From contig NC_041018.1 of the NCBI RefSeq assembly GCF_004193775.1, positions 40,714,677 to 40,778,676 on the forward strand: DNA of 64,000 nt. Reading direction: 5' to 3'. Under the pieces are notes generated by a model that saw only the letters and a list, made by a program, of their open reading frames with translations, was not told the origin of the DNA and searched no databases. Positions 24,796 through 38,600 of the stretch are shown here, in pieces (the first letter of the stretch is position 1; the number at the start of each line of letters is the position of its first letter). The position numbers and the translations under genes were made by a program. The DNA is from Glycine soja. Lineage: Eukaryota; Streptophyta; Magnoliopsida; Fabales; Fabaceae.

Positions 24796-26717
24796 TCAAC
24801 GATGCAAGGCTCTTAGATCAGTTAGATGTGTCTCCCCAAGGTAGTGGAAGGGATAAGAAGATTCAAATTTGGCACCACCATGATAATTTGTATAGCATGC
24901 CTTAAATAGCTCGTTGTACCTACTCATGTCAAAGTTGTGTGTCTTCATGAGACGCTCTTGCTTGGCCTTAAACCGGTGATGGAAGAAGCCCTGAAAGGTG
25001 GGTTCTGTGGAGGTCTTGAGGAAGAAAAGATAAGCAAGAGCGAAGCCGAATGAGGTAACAAAGAAGCATATGGGCTCCATCACATCCCAACTTAGTTCCC
25101 AGAAAGTGAGCCTCATGAACCCGAGGGTCTGGACCGTCAAGAAGCCCAGCCCAAAATAAAGCTCAGCTCGGACCTGGGCCTTGGCCTTTTCATCAATCAT
25201 CCACTTTTGCTTCTCCATCAGCTCTAGCTCCTTCCTTCTAGGGTCATTTGGATTGGCTATTGATTGATAGATTAAGCTCTCTATTGATTTTGCCACCTAT
25301 AAAACAAGAGAATCACATTAACTTTATATTCAATGAAAAAAAAATACTATAATTTAATAATAGTAGTAGACATTAATTGACCAGGTCTTTGTCCCATAGT
25401 CACAATCAAATCCTAAGCTAATTGTTAAAAGTCACGGAATCTATGAAACCCCACACTTTCTTCTATGAAATAAATTATTAAAAGTTCATTTAATAGTGTT
25501 TAATTTGACGGTATATGTATGTGAATGTGCATATGAAAAGAGAAGCAACATGAGTTTGTTTTAAACGCACCCTGGCTAGCAACATCAAAGGCAAGAGTTT
25601 GGTTTAAAAAATTAAAGATAATTTTGCTGCCTCTTGATGAAGATTGAGAGCTGCCCGAAAAGTCCACAGAAAAAGCCCGGAAGACCCACGGGCAACGAGA
25701 GCTAACATACATTACAGCAAGGTGCCACGTTTTTAAGAACCCAACAGTACAGAACACAGCATAGCAAAATGTTGGTGAGAATGTAAGGAATGAATGAAAA
25801 ACATGCACATGACTAAGAAAGAATCCATGCAAAAAAAAGTGGTGGTGATTGATCACACACGACCTCCCCCAGGTAAGAGGCATATTTAGATGCCTCACAT
25901 TCCACATGTCCCACCCGAAAGAAACCGTTTCAAGGGAACCAGCCAAAGCACCGTTACGCCACACTAGGATAAGGATCCACGTCATCATCATCCTCTGCAG
26001 TCTGCAACTATAATTCAAAAACTGAACTGCAGTTTCCATTGAATAGCTTCTACTGACACCCACATTATCACTTTTTTTTTTAAGGGGACCAGAATTTTCT
26101 GCATTTCAATTTTCTTTTTTAGGCCTGTGCATGCTGTGACTGCAGTCAGTGTGGGCTTGTGACTGCAGAGAATCATGGCCAAGAAGATACTATAAGAGAA
26201 TCTCACAAATATTTTCTTTAAGAATAGCTTTTTTTATTTTGTTTTGACTTTTTCCAGTACTAAATTAGCATTAATTTCTTGCCATTCATAACAACAATAA
26301 TATATTTATGAGAAATAAATGCAAGTAATTTCTGTGGTAAAAACATGGATTATTTCCCACCGAAAAGTAAAAACTAATCTTATCTTCACAGATGTTTTCT
26401 TGGAATCAAACACTTGATCTGATCACATACTAAATCATATACTTGAGCCATAATTTAATTCAGTTTGCAAAAAACTTATTCCTTTATCAGTGATATGATA
26501 AATTTCCAATAAAAACACAATCAAACCACACTTCAATGTCATTTTAAGATCGGCTCATGTATAATTTGAATATTTGATGAATGAAACACTTGAGCCATAA
26601 TTAATTTAATTCAGTTTATAGAAATTTATTATTCCGTTATCACTGAAATAATATTTCTATTAAAAATGCAATCAAACCACAGTGGTGTATATCACTCCAC
26701 AAATATTAGGGAATTAG

Positions 26718-26761
<44 letters not shown>

Positions 26762-27399
26762 AACCTGAAAACAACAGGGAAATAAGAATGTCAGTTAGTG
26801 GAGCTGCCAGAAACAGCAGAGTGGAATACCTCCTCTGGCCGGAGAAAAACTGCCTTCCCTAAAACGATGACGTTTCCGGATTCATCCAAGATCTTCGCGA
26901 ACTCAGCCCCTTGTTCATGATTCTCACACGTCTCAACGCAGATTCGCAAAAACTCTGAATACGGAACCGAACTCTCCGAAACGTTTCTCAGCTTTGCTTT
27001 CACCTTCTCCATTTGTGGCACCCTCAAAATCTTCCTCGCATGGCTGACAGACATTCCACTTCCAAACACCGCATCGCTGGCCATAGGTGCCGGAGCGAGA
27101 GCAACGCAACAGTCTCCTATGCCGGCTATGTTGTTGATGCCTTTGAGTTTCTCCCGGAGCTTCTCTCCGACGGGGAGAGACAGGAAATCTGGGAACCGTG
27201 CCGGACCGGAGTGGTACACCGCTCGCCGGAGGAGGAAAAACCGCAAGAGAAATCCTCCATCTGCCGAACTCGCTCCCGGCATGCTCGGAGGCGTGATGAC
27301 TTGTTGTTGCATAGTTGGAGATGACACCACGCTGCGTTCAAACGGCCTCGTTTTGATACGGTCGAAGAAACGCTTCGATAACAGTTTTCGAAGCGCCAT
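24796..27399 (-). CDS. MCU: Mitochondrial calcium uniporter, copy B (intact)
   Basis: Pore-forming subunit of the inner mitochondrial membrane channel that lets calcium into the matrix. Exon 1 is 27399-26830 (190 codons) and exon 2 is 25296-24796 (166 codons plus stop), with a 1533-bp intron; the protein has 356 residues, a usual length for plant MCU. The leader (residues 1 to about 45) is rich in Arg and Ser with few acidic residues, as in mitochondrial presequences. A charged, coiled-coil-like segment at about 206-232 precedes helix 1 (about 236-253). The selectivity motif WDVMEP is at 260-265, with Asp261 and Glu264 as the calcium ligands, followed by helix 2 (about 266-284). It sits in tandem with the broken copy A and relic C, so it may be the only working member of this array. 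Confidence 0.92.
26722..26758. repeat. (TA)n in MCU intron, expanded in copy B
   Basis: The run of TA repeats just inside the intron is about 16 bases at 20656-20671 in copy A and more than 30 bases here: an example of repeat-length change since the duplication. Confidence 0.85.
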
Positions 27400-27646
27400 T
27401 GATGTGTTTCTGAGTGTCTTTTTATTTTTATTTTTTATTTTTCTTCTCTCTCTCTGTATTTGAGAGAGATTTAGAAAGAAAAAAAAGTGTATAGTGTGTC
27501 CAATGGAACAGGATTCAGAACACTCTTGAGATTTAGGGGAAGAAGTTTTTCAGAGTGTATATATATAGGTCCTATTTTTTATTTATTTATTTTCCATTAT
27601 TTTTTTGTTATTTTGGTGTTTTTACAAAAGTAGAAAAAGAATCCCT

Positions 27647-27800
27647 TTTTTTATACCAGTAGAAAAAGAATCTCAAGTGGTTTGGTGTATTAATTCGATT
27701 AATGTATACTCGATAGTCCATACTTTTTTTATACCAGAAGAAAAAAGAATCTAAAGTGGTTTGGTGTATTAATTCGATTAATGTACATTCCATATGCAGA
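27647..27800. repeat. Two tandem 78-bp repeats upstream of MCU copy B
   Basis: Duplicate of the repeat pair upstream of copy A, with only a few base differences. Confidence 0.8.
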
Positions 27801-28195
27801 TTATTAACATACATTTTTCTTATATCCAAAAATGTCAATTCAAATAATTTAAACTCAATCTTATTTTCTTTTTTTCTCTCTTGATCTTTTTAATAATCAC
27901 TATGTCAATATTAAGTTTCCTATTCACTAGGAATACAAGTAGATCGGTTTGTTTCAATCCAATTAAATTTGAGAATTAATTTGAATTATTTTTCAAAGAA
28001 AGAAAAAAATAAATCTCAACCCAAATTAATTTATTTGTAAATGATCTAGATTGAGTTAGTTTAATGGGTCAAAACATTTAAAATTTTCTAATATTTTTTA
28101 TAAGCTGAATTTTTAATTAAATGAAATATCAAATGAATTATTTACAATTGTTACTTGCAATCAACTTATGTAAGAAGAATCTCTTTGTTGTTATC

Positions 28196-28689
28196 ATCAT
28201 ATAGGTTAACATACTATGTTAAATATAAATTAAAAATTGAAATATAATAAACAAATACTATATCCACGAATCATACAAATCAAAAAACTATTACATTATA
28301 GTTTAAAAATTTCAATTCTCAAATAGTCAAATGAATAATATAATTAAAATTTAAATTAAATCTAAAATAGTTTGAATCATAATTTTTGTGATAATGAAAT
28401 TGTAAACTGTGATAACTGAGTGAGAAAAAGAGAGGAGAGTGAACATAGTCTCACTCACTTTTAGTTAAATAAATAATTGATTTTTTAATTTAAATATATA
28501 TAATAATGATAAAATAATAATATTTTAATACAAATTAATAAGTTATGTCAATGGATCATATGTTCATATATTAAAAATGTGATCCAACCAAAAACTTAAT
28601 GGTTTGATTGATTTGATGTGGATTTGACAAAAATACTAATTATTCAATCCAAACTTAATTTGGATTAGTTTAGATCAATTCTTTATAGG
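28196..28689. mobile_element. Extra segment of about 490 bp in unit 2, possible insertion
   Basis: Unit 1 reads TTGTTATCTCGAC at 22095-22107, whereas unit 2 has GTTATC, about 490 extra bases, then GTTATC again before TCGACTCG. The repeated hexamer would fit a target duplication, but loss from unit 1 by recombination between the repeats explains it equally well. No clear terminal inverted repeats and no ORF were seen. Confidence 0.45.
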
Positions 28690-28998
28690 TTATCTCGACT
28701 CGTCAACACTCTTATTATTAACATACATTTTTTATTTTATGAAAGAAAGTCCTTTTTTATTTATGCATGTAATGAAGATTTAATACCAAAAGTCTTTCAT
28801 CAAAGTGATATTAAATCAAATACTTTTAAGCAAAGTCTATGGTTTTAGTATTATGGGGGGAAAATGTGGTTGAGTGAGAAGAACCTTTATTAAAGGTGAT
28901 CATGAAAATTAGCCATTAATAAAGTTCAACAATATTTCATAATATTTCATGATAATTTGAATAGTTTTTTTAATAATAATACTCAGCCTTAAATATTT

Positions 28999-31900
28999 TT
29001 TTTAAGTTTTGAAAAATTGTTAAAAAGAAATAATAGATTAATCTTTGTTTTGACAAATAATTAGATTTAGAAATAATAGATTAATCTAAGACCCTCGTAC
29101 GATTTATTTGGGCAAAAGCTCAAAAGGAGGGCTGATGTTATAAGTTTGTGTTTTCTTCCTACTTGTCCATTACCTTTTTGACTTTTGGTCCGCACAAGAA
29201 TTATGGCAGCTGATAAGCATGTTTAAAATAGGTTTGGGGGAGCTAATGAGGTCTCATGAAATAACATGAACCACCGTACAAAAATATAGAAAATGTTCCA
29301 TAAAGTTAACTAAAAAATTAATTAAAAGTTAAAAAATTAATTAATAGTTATTAATTTTTAAGTTAACTTATTAAATTATAAGTGTTTGATAAAATTAATT
29401 ATTAAAATAACTAAAAATATAAATGAAATATTTAAAAATATAATAATAAAGAAATTAAATACTTTTTAAAGATAAAAAATATAAAAAATAAAAGATATAA
29501 GTTAATGTTTTAAAAAATACTAAAATTCACTTTAAAAAACTTATTTTTAAACCGGCTGAAATGTTAGATGAACATAATCATAATATTAAAATTATATTTA
29601 ACAAAGTATTTTACTCAATTTCTAACTTTTTTACTAGTTAATTTTTTTTAACTGTTTGATAAATAATTTTTTTTAGTGTTTTTTTTAAAACGATATTTTC
29701 TAATTTTTATATTTTCTTTTATTTTCATTCTTAATATATATTTATTAATTTTTCTGATTATTATTTTAAAATAAATTGTGATTTAATGATTGTCATGTCA
29801 TTTTATAGTTATCAGATACTTCAATGACTAATTTTATCGAATAAGTGTAATGTATTAAGTTAGACTTTGAGCTTACAACCATCTACTTCTAGCTTTCAGC
29901 TATTTTGTAAACTAATAAAATAAAATAAATATGTATGTTTATTTAGTCCTTAATTAAAAACAATTTTGGACAACTATTTCTTGCATATTTTTAATATTAT
30001 TTAATGTGAAATTAACTTCTTTTTAGAGGAATGTGAAACTCACTTTTAGTTACTGTTTTTTTTCTTTAAATGTTTTCTGTGACCTAAACCCCTAATATTA
30101 ATACCTATTTGTTCCTAAAAAAACATCTAAATTATATGAATATTATAAAACTATGAGCATGTGATCTTAGAAATTTTATTTACTAGTTACGGCGCTAGCG
30201 ATTCAAATCATGAAGTTGATAAAGTTTTATCAATTTCACCATCTAAATTTTAAGATTTAGTTTCATAATTAGGTATGTATAAATATTCCGTTAAAGACAG
30301 AAAAGAATAGAATGTCATTCCTTAAAAAAAAAATAGAATGCCATTGAGATATATTATTTCTAAGTTCTTAGAATTGAATATGACTTTCTTTAAAAAAAAA
30401 TTGAATATGACTATCTGTTGTAAAAAAAATTGAATATGACTATAGACATTTATTATTATTTAAAGTCTCATTTGAGACAATCATCAAAATGATACATGCA
30501 TCTGAATAATTACAATCTTTTTTCCTTTTTCTAAAAACTTAAAGGAATATAATATTTTCTTTGACAACTTCTATTTTCTTTTCAAAGTAGGATTGGAAAT
30601 AATTTTTAAGAATGTATCTTATAGCTTAAATGTAGACTCATATAACGATGAGTTGAATAGAAAATCTAACTCAATTGATTGAAGATGATATATGAATATT
30701 ATAGCTTTTGATACATTGTTTAATTCATACGTATAAAAAAACTAGAAATAATATGTTAATCAATGAAAAGAGATATTTAATAGCATGTATGATGCATAGT
30801 TGCATAGATAAAATGTTTAACTTAATTTTATAAATCTTATAATTTTATATAGATTTAAATATTTTACACAAAAATTTGCTTAAATATTAAGATTGTTAAA
30901 ATGAATGTTTAACTTAATTTTGTGTGTCCTACAATACTAAAAAAATATGTTATTTGTAGTATAAATGTTTTAAACAATGATGACTTAAAGAAATGACTAA
31001 AAAAGTTAAACACATGTAAAGATTCCATTTGATATGTTAGGTAGATTAAATTTAACATTTGTGATAGGTGTGCTATCCATGTTTTATTAGAATATTACTT
31101 AAGTATCGAAAAAAATTAATATAGATAAAGGTTAGTGTCACTTTCTTCCTAACACTTGCTTGATGATCAACTGAAATTTATTAAAAATTATTAATTTTGG
31201 TGTGTTTTATATATAATTTAATGATCATTTCTTCTAAGAGTAAAAATGCATTTTGGTTCCTGACTTTTGATCCTTTTTGCAAATTAGTCATTATCTTTTT
31301 GAAATGTTAAAAATAGTCCCTATCTTTGTATAAGTTTTGCAAAATAATTCATGTTATTAAATTGGAAAGTAACACCGTTAATGAGGTGCATTGTTGGTAT
31401 TTTTAATGTCACATAGACTATCAAACGTGAAAAATTATCCTAGATTGTGACACGCACACTAGACTTTGATACAATATTTAAAAAGTTGTCAAATACTTTA
31501 TAATTCACTTGCTTCTTCTTCCTTAAATTAGGGTTTCTAAAGTTTCTCTTCTCTCAATTCCAACATGGTGGAGTCTTAAGTGTGTGTTTTTCCCTGTCTT
31601 ATTTGTCCCCTTCGCTCCATCTTTTTCCTCCCCTCACTCCATCTTCCTCCTAGTGGGCGTTGATTTCTCCATGTCTGCAAGTGGCATCATATGCTTTATA
31701 TGGTGTGAAAGCTTGCCCTGCTGAAGGATTGCTTGTAACTAGCATGCACTGGTGCATGTGCGCATCTTATGTTTTGGTCTGTGAAATGAAATTATGGTTG
31801 AGTCATGTTGGTTCTCTGGTTTAGGAAGTGTCAAATGAAATTTGTTAGCAGTTTTCTGCTCAAGTGTTGGAGCTTTTATGCATCCTTTGGAGCAAATTCT

Positions 31901-32891
31901 GCTAGCAATCTCCTTTGCATCTATACAATTTTCATGACAGTAAGAACTATTGATATGGACTAGGACCACTATTACCTTACAACAGCTTGTAGAGTTTGAA
32001 AAATAATCATGTGATTTAATGTCATGTTTCTTCTCTTTCTCTCTTATAATTTACACATTGTTTTGGAGTTTGAGCTTCATGCATTAGAACTTATTAGAGA
32101 GAGAACAAGGGAATGACCATTACTAAAAGCAAAAAAAAATATAAAAGATCATCAAAAGTGTCAAGAGAGAATTGGAACAATGTGGAGCAGAAAAGAAAGC
32201 CAGAGCACAGGATGAGTCTACCAAGATATCTGAAACTATCACAAATGCTAAATCTAAAGTGAGACACTTTGATAATTGCTCTCTAGCGGATGGCTTGCTT
32301 TAGCTTTATCATTTCTTCAACCAATTTGTAGGCTTCTTCAATGGTAATGATTTTAGGATAGTTTAATGACTTATATAGATTTTTTAGATGATTATGCTTT
32401 AAACGTATGCAATCAACACCAGAAAAGTATAATCAATTATATGATATTTGATCAAGTTGAGCATCATTCCATTATTCTGCAAAGTAATTGACAGTAGATA
32501 GACCAAAATCAAATTTCAAATAAAAAACTTGAGGAACTGCAAAGTAACTGACAATAACAATAAAAACTTGAGGAACTTCATTCACAACATTTCTTCAGCA
32601 AAATAACACTTATAATATGAGAAGATGCTACTACAAATCTTTCCTAAAATATATTCCCCCTAAAACTAACATTATAATTAAAATTAAAATAACACAATGT
32701 TTGTTAAATTTCTCAATGTTTATAATAAATATTTTAAAAGATGTTAATTTTTTCAATATTTATAATAAATATTTTAAAAGTTGACATATCATTTGTTGAC
32801 TTCAAATCTCATACTTGTTGCTTGAGTTTAAAAACTAATATCAGTAATAATTTTTTTTTTCTAAAACATTCACGTTAGTTGATCCACCTAT
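28999..32891. other. Unit-2-specific 3.9-kb block
   Basis: Mostly AT-rich, with no intact gene. A repeat (TTGAATATGACT) occurs three times at 30377-30441. From about 31240 the sequence has GGTTCC and AGTCCCTATC phrases typical of plant TIR or LTR element ends. At about 32150-32295 the plus strand reads KRELEQCGAEKKARAQDEST, then a short open stretch to a stop, which looks like the coiled-coil tail of a captured or decayed gene. A short minus-strand frame at 31739-31969 has no recognisable family. Confidence 0.45.
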
Positions 32892-34370
32892 TTGTCTTAT
32901 TCTAATTCTTTATTTATTGGATTATGTCATTTATATTCTTATTTTCATAGAGAACAAATTAAAAAATCAAACAATTTTTTAAAAAAGATAAGAGCTACAC
33001 CTAACACAGTTTTATGAGATAATAATAATAATAATAATAATAATTTTTGAATGACTAAAAAAACATTTATGTATTTATTTGCAGGCCTAAAAACAATTTA
33101 ATCCATTTATTGTTTTTCTGAGAGAATATGACTCATGCTAAAATTCTTAATAATAATCCCGTTCTCAATATAATTGTCACTATTTTAGTCGGTTTTCAAT
33201 TATTTTATTTTAAAAATTTAGGAAGACCTTAATTATTTTGATATAGTAAATAAAAAATAAAAATAACAAAAATACCCTGTATTCCTAACTTGTTAATTGC
33301 TATGCATGATGACATTTGACAATAATATTTTAGTGGCCGACACATATCCAGATTTTTTAAGTTTACAAGTTGGAATTGAAGGTTGTAAAAAAGAATTGAA
33401 TTGAGATGCAAACAACCACTTAATTGACCTGTTTTCAAACTTTGTTGCATAAAAGGAAATATATAATTCTCGTGTTAATTAATGTAAAATCTTTCCATAC
33501 AGTGTAACTTCTCACAAGTAGGGATGAACAAAAAAAAGGTCACAACTAGAAATGATAATATCTAATTAAAAAAAGGAACAAAAATAAGTAATATCTAATT
33601 AGGACATTGTAATAGTTATTATCATATTCGCACTTGAAATAGATCTTGCTAATTAACGACAAATGGAAGAAGGTTTAAGTGTATTAGACGGGAGTCAATT
33701 TTACTTTTTATATTTTTTTCGTATATACACAAATGATCCTAAGGAAGAGAGTAGAAGTCAAAACTCCTCCTTGTCTCCATGAATCCATCCCTATTGTTAA
33801 CACCTGTCATACTAATGACAAAAGTTTTAATTGTAAAAATAGGATGTATATAGGAATTTTTGGGCTCTATGTATTATTTTTAAAGAGACTTAATATCACC
33901 TAAATGTATTAACCTAGTTGCCTTTTTAATTTAAAAAATTATTTATTAAAATTTTATAATAAAAAAATTCTATTATTTAACTATCAATATATACTGACTA
34001 ACTTATTCAATTTTATCTTATAAAATTATCTATTTTAGATAAGAGTTAAAAAAATTTAAAAATCATTTAATTAAAAAGCTTTTTACAGTTGTTGTTACAA
34101 GTGAAAAAGTTTTTCAAATTATAAGCAATTATTTTAAATATTATTGTACCTATTTATATGAAGGCATGCATGCACAAAATTGCACGGACACGCACACAAC
34201 ATTACATGCATAAGCAATGAGAAGATAAATTTTTTAGTTTTTTGTCTTCTATTATTTATTATTGATGAATAACTTTGAAAATTTAAATTGATTCTATACT
34301 TTTTTTTAAAATAATATAAATAAATTATCAAAATTCTCTATATAACTTTTTATGCATACAAAGAAAATTT

Positions 34371-34825
34371 TCCTCCAAAATTTACTTGTAATACAATATA
34401 GTTAAATGTAAAGTAAACAATTAAAAAAATTGAGGCCTAGATGGCCTAGCCTTGTACACGACCCTATGTGAAAATCATTTGAGAATGAAAAAAAAAGTCA
34501 AGATCAATATAACTTTTCACATTCTAATTAAAAAAACATTTTTTTTTTAGTTCCTTAGTCAATGTCCTTGGGATACTAATTAGTATTTGCTTAAAAATAA
34601 TACATGTATCCCTCATATCCATTTGAGTAACAACTTTAATCTTATTCTTCCTATATACTCATAGTTGTATATGTTATCCACGTTTTATTTATGTATGGAG
34701 TTAATAATCCAAACCCATTGTCAAATTATTTATATATATATGCATATTTTTTTATTATTATGTTGTTATAATGAAATATTCACTGACTTGATCGATAAGG
34801 AATCTAGTTGATATTTTTTCTTAAA
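34371..34825. other. Spacer between duplicated segment and MCU relic C
   Basis: Unmatched AT-rich DNA that has replaced the intron and exon 2 of the relic. No coding signal. Confidence 0.5.
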
Positions 34826-35602
34826 AAAGAAACATGAAAACAAAAGGGAAATGAGAATGTCAATTAGTGGAGTTGCCGGAAACAGAGCAGAATACCTACT
34901 CCCATCGGAGAAAAATGGCGTTCCCCAAAACGATGACATTTTCAGAGTCATCCAAGATCTTTGTGAACTCAACACCTTCTCACGATTCTCACATGCCTCA
35001 ACGCAGCTCCCCAAGAACTCCGAGTATGGAAACGAACTCTCCGAAACGTTCATCAGGTTCGCCTTCACCTTCTCCATTTGCGACGCCCTCAGAATCTTCC
35101 TTGCGTCGCTCACAGACATTCCACTTCCAAACACCGTATCGCCGATGATAGGTGCTGGAGCTAATAGTCTCTGACGCCAGTTATGTCATTGATGCCTTTG
35201 AGTTTCTCCCGGAGCTTCTCTTCAATGGGGAGAGACAGGAAATCTGGGAACCATGCCGGACTGGAGTGGTACACCGCTCGTCGGAGGAGGAAAAACCGCC
35301 AGAGAAATTCTCCGTCGGTGGAACTCACTCCCAGCGCACTCAAAGGCGTGATGGCTTGTTGTTGCATAGGTGGAGACGAGATGACGCTGCGTTCAAAGGG
35401 TGTCGTCCTTTTGACACCGTCGAAGAAACGTTTCGATAACATTTTTTGAAGCACCATCTATGCATTTTGAGTGTCGTTTTATTTTTTCTCTCTCTCTGTA
35501 TTTGAGAGAGATTTAGAAAAATGTGTGTAGTGTGTCCAATAGATCAGGATTGAGGACACTCTTGAGATATAGTGGAAGAAGTTTTTGCGGAGTGTATATA
35601 TC
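34826..35602 (-). pseudogene. MCU: Mitochondrial calcium uniporter relic C (exon 1 only)
   Basis: The stretch 35457-34896 aligns with exon 1 of copies A and B from MVLQKMLSKRFFDGV to the donor site. It is more diverged than A is from B. A 10-base deletion in the INDITGVRDY region causes a stop, and a one-base deletion near 34975 shifts the frame again. Similarity also covers a short piece of promoter with the TATA-like element and the first bases of the intron. The intron and exon 2, which would carry the helices and pore motif, are absent: leftward of 34826 lies unrelated sequence and then the duplicated flanking segment. It is an old, dead copy. Confidence 0.85.
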
Positions 35603-35605
35603 ATG

Positions 35606-38600
35606 TTTATCAAACTTTCTAATTAACTCACTAATTCAAACGAGTGCACTTGTCCTCTACGAGTTAACTCTTGAATAAACTCATGTTTTAATAGACTCTG
35701 AACAAACTCTATAAAATCTAAATAAACTCGGTAAATCTTCGAGTTTATTACCGAATCAACGAGTTAGCACGTTAAAAAAATTAGATCAAAATGTAATTAA
35801 TTTTTTATTGTTTTCTCTCTGTATAACATTCAACGCACTTTCATTTAATATGTTATTTTCGAATACAAAATTTTTGTGTTTTTTTTTAAATATCTCATCT
35901 TATATTGTTATTCATATTTTGAATTAAATGAAATGATTTTATCTTCCTTAAAAAAAGAAAGACTGAGCAGTATGTTGATTAGATTATATTTTGTATACAT
36001 TTTTAAAATCAGAGAATGATGATTTGAATATTAGAGCGAGAATAAAAATATGAGCACCCTACTTGAATGAAAAGAAATAGATTTTCTTTCATATGCTAAG
36101 AATCAATATAAAAACACTTAGCATGTTAGTTGTAAAAAAGAAATCTCACAAATCTTGTCAATATTCTGCGTCACTTAAATATATAATTGATCTAGAAAAT
36201 ATTTTATAGATAAGTTCTTTATATAATAGATTCAAAAAAAATTCCCAAGAATTTCATAAATTACTATAACGATTACATTCTAGATCAGTTGACAAATCAT
36301 TGATAAAAAAATATTCTATGCATCTATCTATTCTTGTTACAATTGACATAAAAAATATTTTTTAAATCGATTCTAAGATAATAAACATAGAATATCTATT
36401 CCAATAGTATAAAATGTTACTATCACACATTTTATGTAAGTTTTCCACAAATTATTATAAAACACTAAAAAAATCTTTAAGAACTATAAACAACAATTCA
36501 AAACTACTCCCCCTCTTGCAAACACATTATAATCATAATAATTATAAATAATCAATAAAAAATAATTATAAATAATACAAATCTTCATATAGACAACATA
36601 GAAAGTGTACTTGGATCGGATATTATTTATATACTTCAGTTAGGTCAAGCTTGATGAGAATCTCCATACTTGCATTGGCAGCCCAATCTGAAGCAACTGT
36701 AACTCTGTTATTACTTATTTATTACATTATTTAGCTGAATAGTACTTTGTAAATTTTTATTCATAACCTTTTTTAAATTTCGTTCATTCTATAATTTTTT
36801 TATTAAAATTATAAATTTAACTATCATTCAAATAATAATATTAAAAAAAATTAAATCACTCAATTATATATTAAAAAATAAACTTATTATCACGTACTCT
36901 AATATGAAAATTAACCAATCGATAGAAAGAAAATAAAGTGAAGATGATAGAAATAGGAGAGAAGTAAAAAATTAATGTGTTTGACTATAAAAAAATGAAG
37001 CTGAAGGGAGATGAGGAGAAAAAATTTAATGGTGTGGGTTGTTCCACAGTCTATTTTTATTCAATTTTTATCCTTTTCTTATTTATTTATTTGTTTTTAT
37101 ACTCCTAAATCAAATATTTTTGTTTTTACTATATTTTTCAATTATTTTGATTCACCTTATTTTATTTCTCAATTTATTTATTTTTCTCCGCAAACATACC
37201 TGGTGAGTGGCCAGGAAAAGCGTATATATGACTATATATATACACTACTTCTACCACCAAGAAAGTACCAAGATTCAGCAATATATTGATTGATAGCAAC
37301 AAGATGAATGGTACTTTTAGATTATATATGTCTGTACGTACAGAATGCTGTTAATTTGTTTAACATAATACTAGTGGATTTGCGGAAAGAACATTTTTTT
37401 TGCTTCTCCTACCAGCAGAAAATGTTATGAAAATTATTTGTTTTATTATTTTATAAGAATAAATAGTAAAATAATCAATCTGGAAAGAAAATCTGAAGAA
37501 TTAATTGGCTTTTAAAATTAATATTTCAATAACTGACTAAAAAAGTATTTTATTTAAATAATAAAAAATAAAACCACCTTTTTAGATATAAAATTACTAA
37601 AAACATATTCGATACCTTGAATTAGCTTTATAAAGGACAAAAAAAAAACAAGTGAGGTTAATTTTGTAATCTAACTCTTGCATTGAAAGGAATAATATGA
37701 AGAAACCACAAAATCCAATTGCAATAATACAGAACAGTACTGATTAACAATAACAAATTTATTCCAGTAAAAAAAAATAACAAATTTACATGTACAATAT
37801 AAAAAAATGCTGAACAAAAAAAATGTAGAATAAAAAAAATAACAAATACTTTAGTTGATTTTTCATTTTTCAAGAAAAAAAATTCCAAGTAACATTATAT
37901 TAAGTATTTTTTATCGACCCATTGTGAATAGTTTTTTTTTTGGCCAATTTTTGACTCATTCTGATCTATCTTACTTTTTTTTCAAAACAATTTTTCAGTT
38001 TTGTTAATCAAGTTTTTTAACCACATACATAGATTAAATAGGACATAAGTTAGGTAACAAATTTAAATAAACTATTCATAAATTCTCTGAAATAGGACAT
38101 AAGTTAGGTAATAAATTTGTATTATTCACTGAACGGTTGTTATGGCCTTATGGGGTAGCAAATTGTATTATCCTACACATAAAAAAAGCCAATTGTATTA
38201 TCCTCAATAAAACATTGGTCCTAAAGTAAAGGTATATAATTTGTTATTTTCTCATTAATATATAATAAATTTGTATTAAGAATGTAAAATAATTTTATCT
38301 TAACATATAATCATATATTATTAATATATGATGATACCTTTATTAAATTTTTTAATAATTAATTAATGATTATATCAATAATAATTTGTGATTTAAATGA
38401 GATTATAAAATTATTTTACGCTCTTAGTCTATAATTATTAAACTCTTAATATATTATATACTATGTATAGCAAACAATTTTAGTGGTCCAAATATTATAA
38501 GAAAACTAAATCATATTTAATATTCTAATACTCTTTGCGAACTTGAAACCACACAACAATTTAGCATATGTGAATTGACATATATGTAATCAAATTGCAC

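Larger units (their letters stand above)
24491..34370. repeat. Tandem duplication, unit 2 (MCU copy B plus downstream segment)
   Basis: Second copy of the unit at 18405-24490. It differs by an extra segment of about 490 bases at 28196-28689 and a block of about 3.9 kb (28999-32891) where unit 1 has only about 580 bases of different sequence. Single-base differences are sparse throughout, so the duplication looks recent. The unit ends at 34370, where unmatched sequence leads into the older MCU relic C. Confidence 0.85.

Noticed and set aside
30377..30441. CRISPR-like spaced repeats
   Set aside because: Three short irregularly spaced repeats in AT-rich plant DNA, with no conserved spacing and no cas genes.
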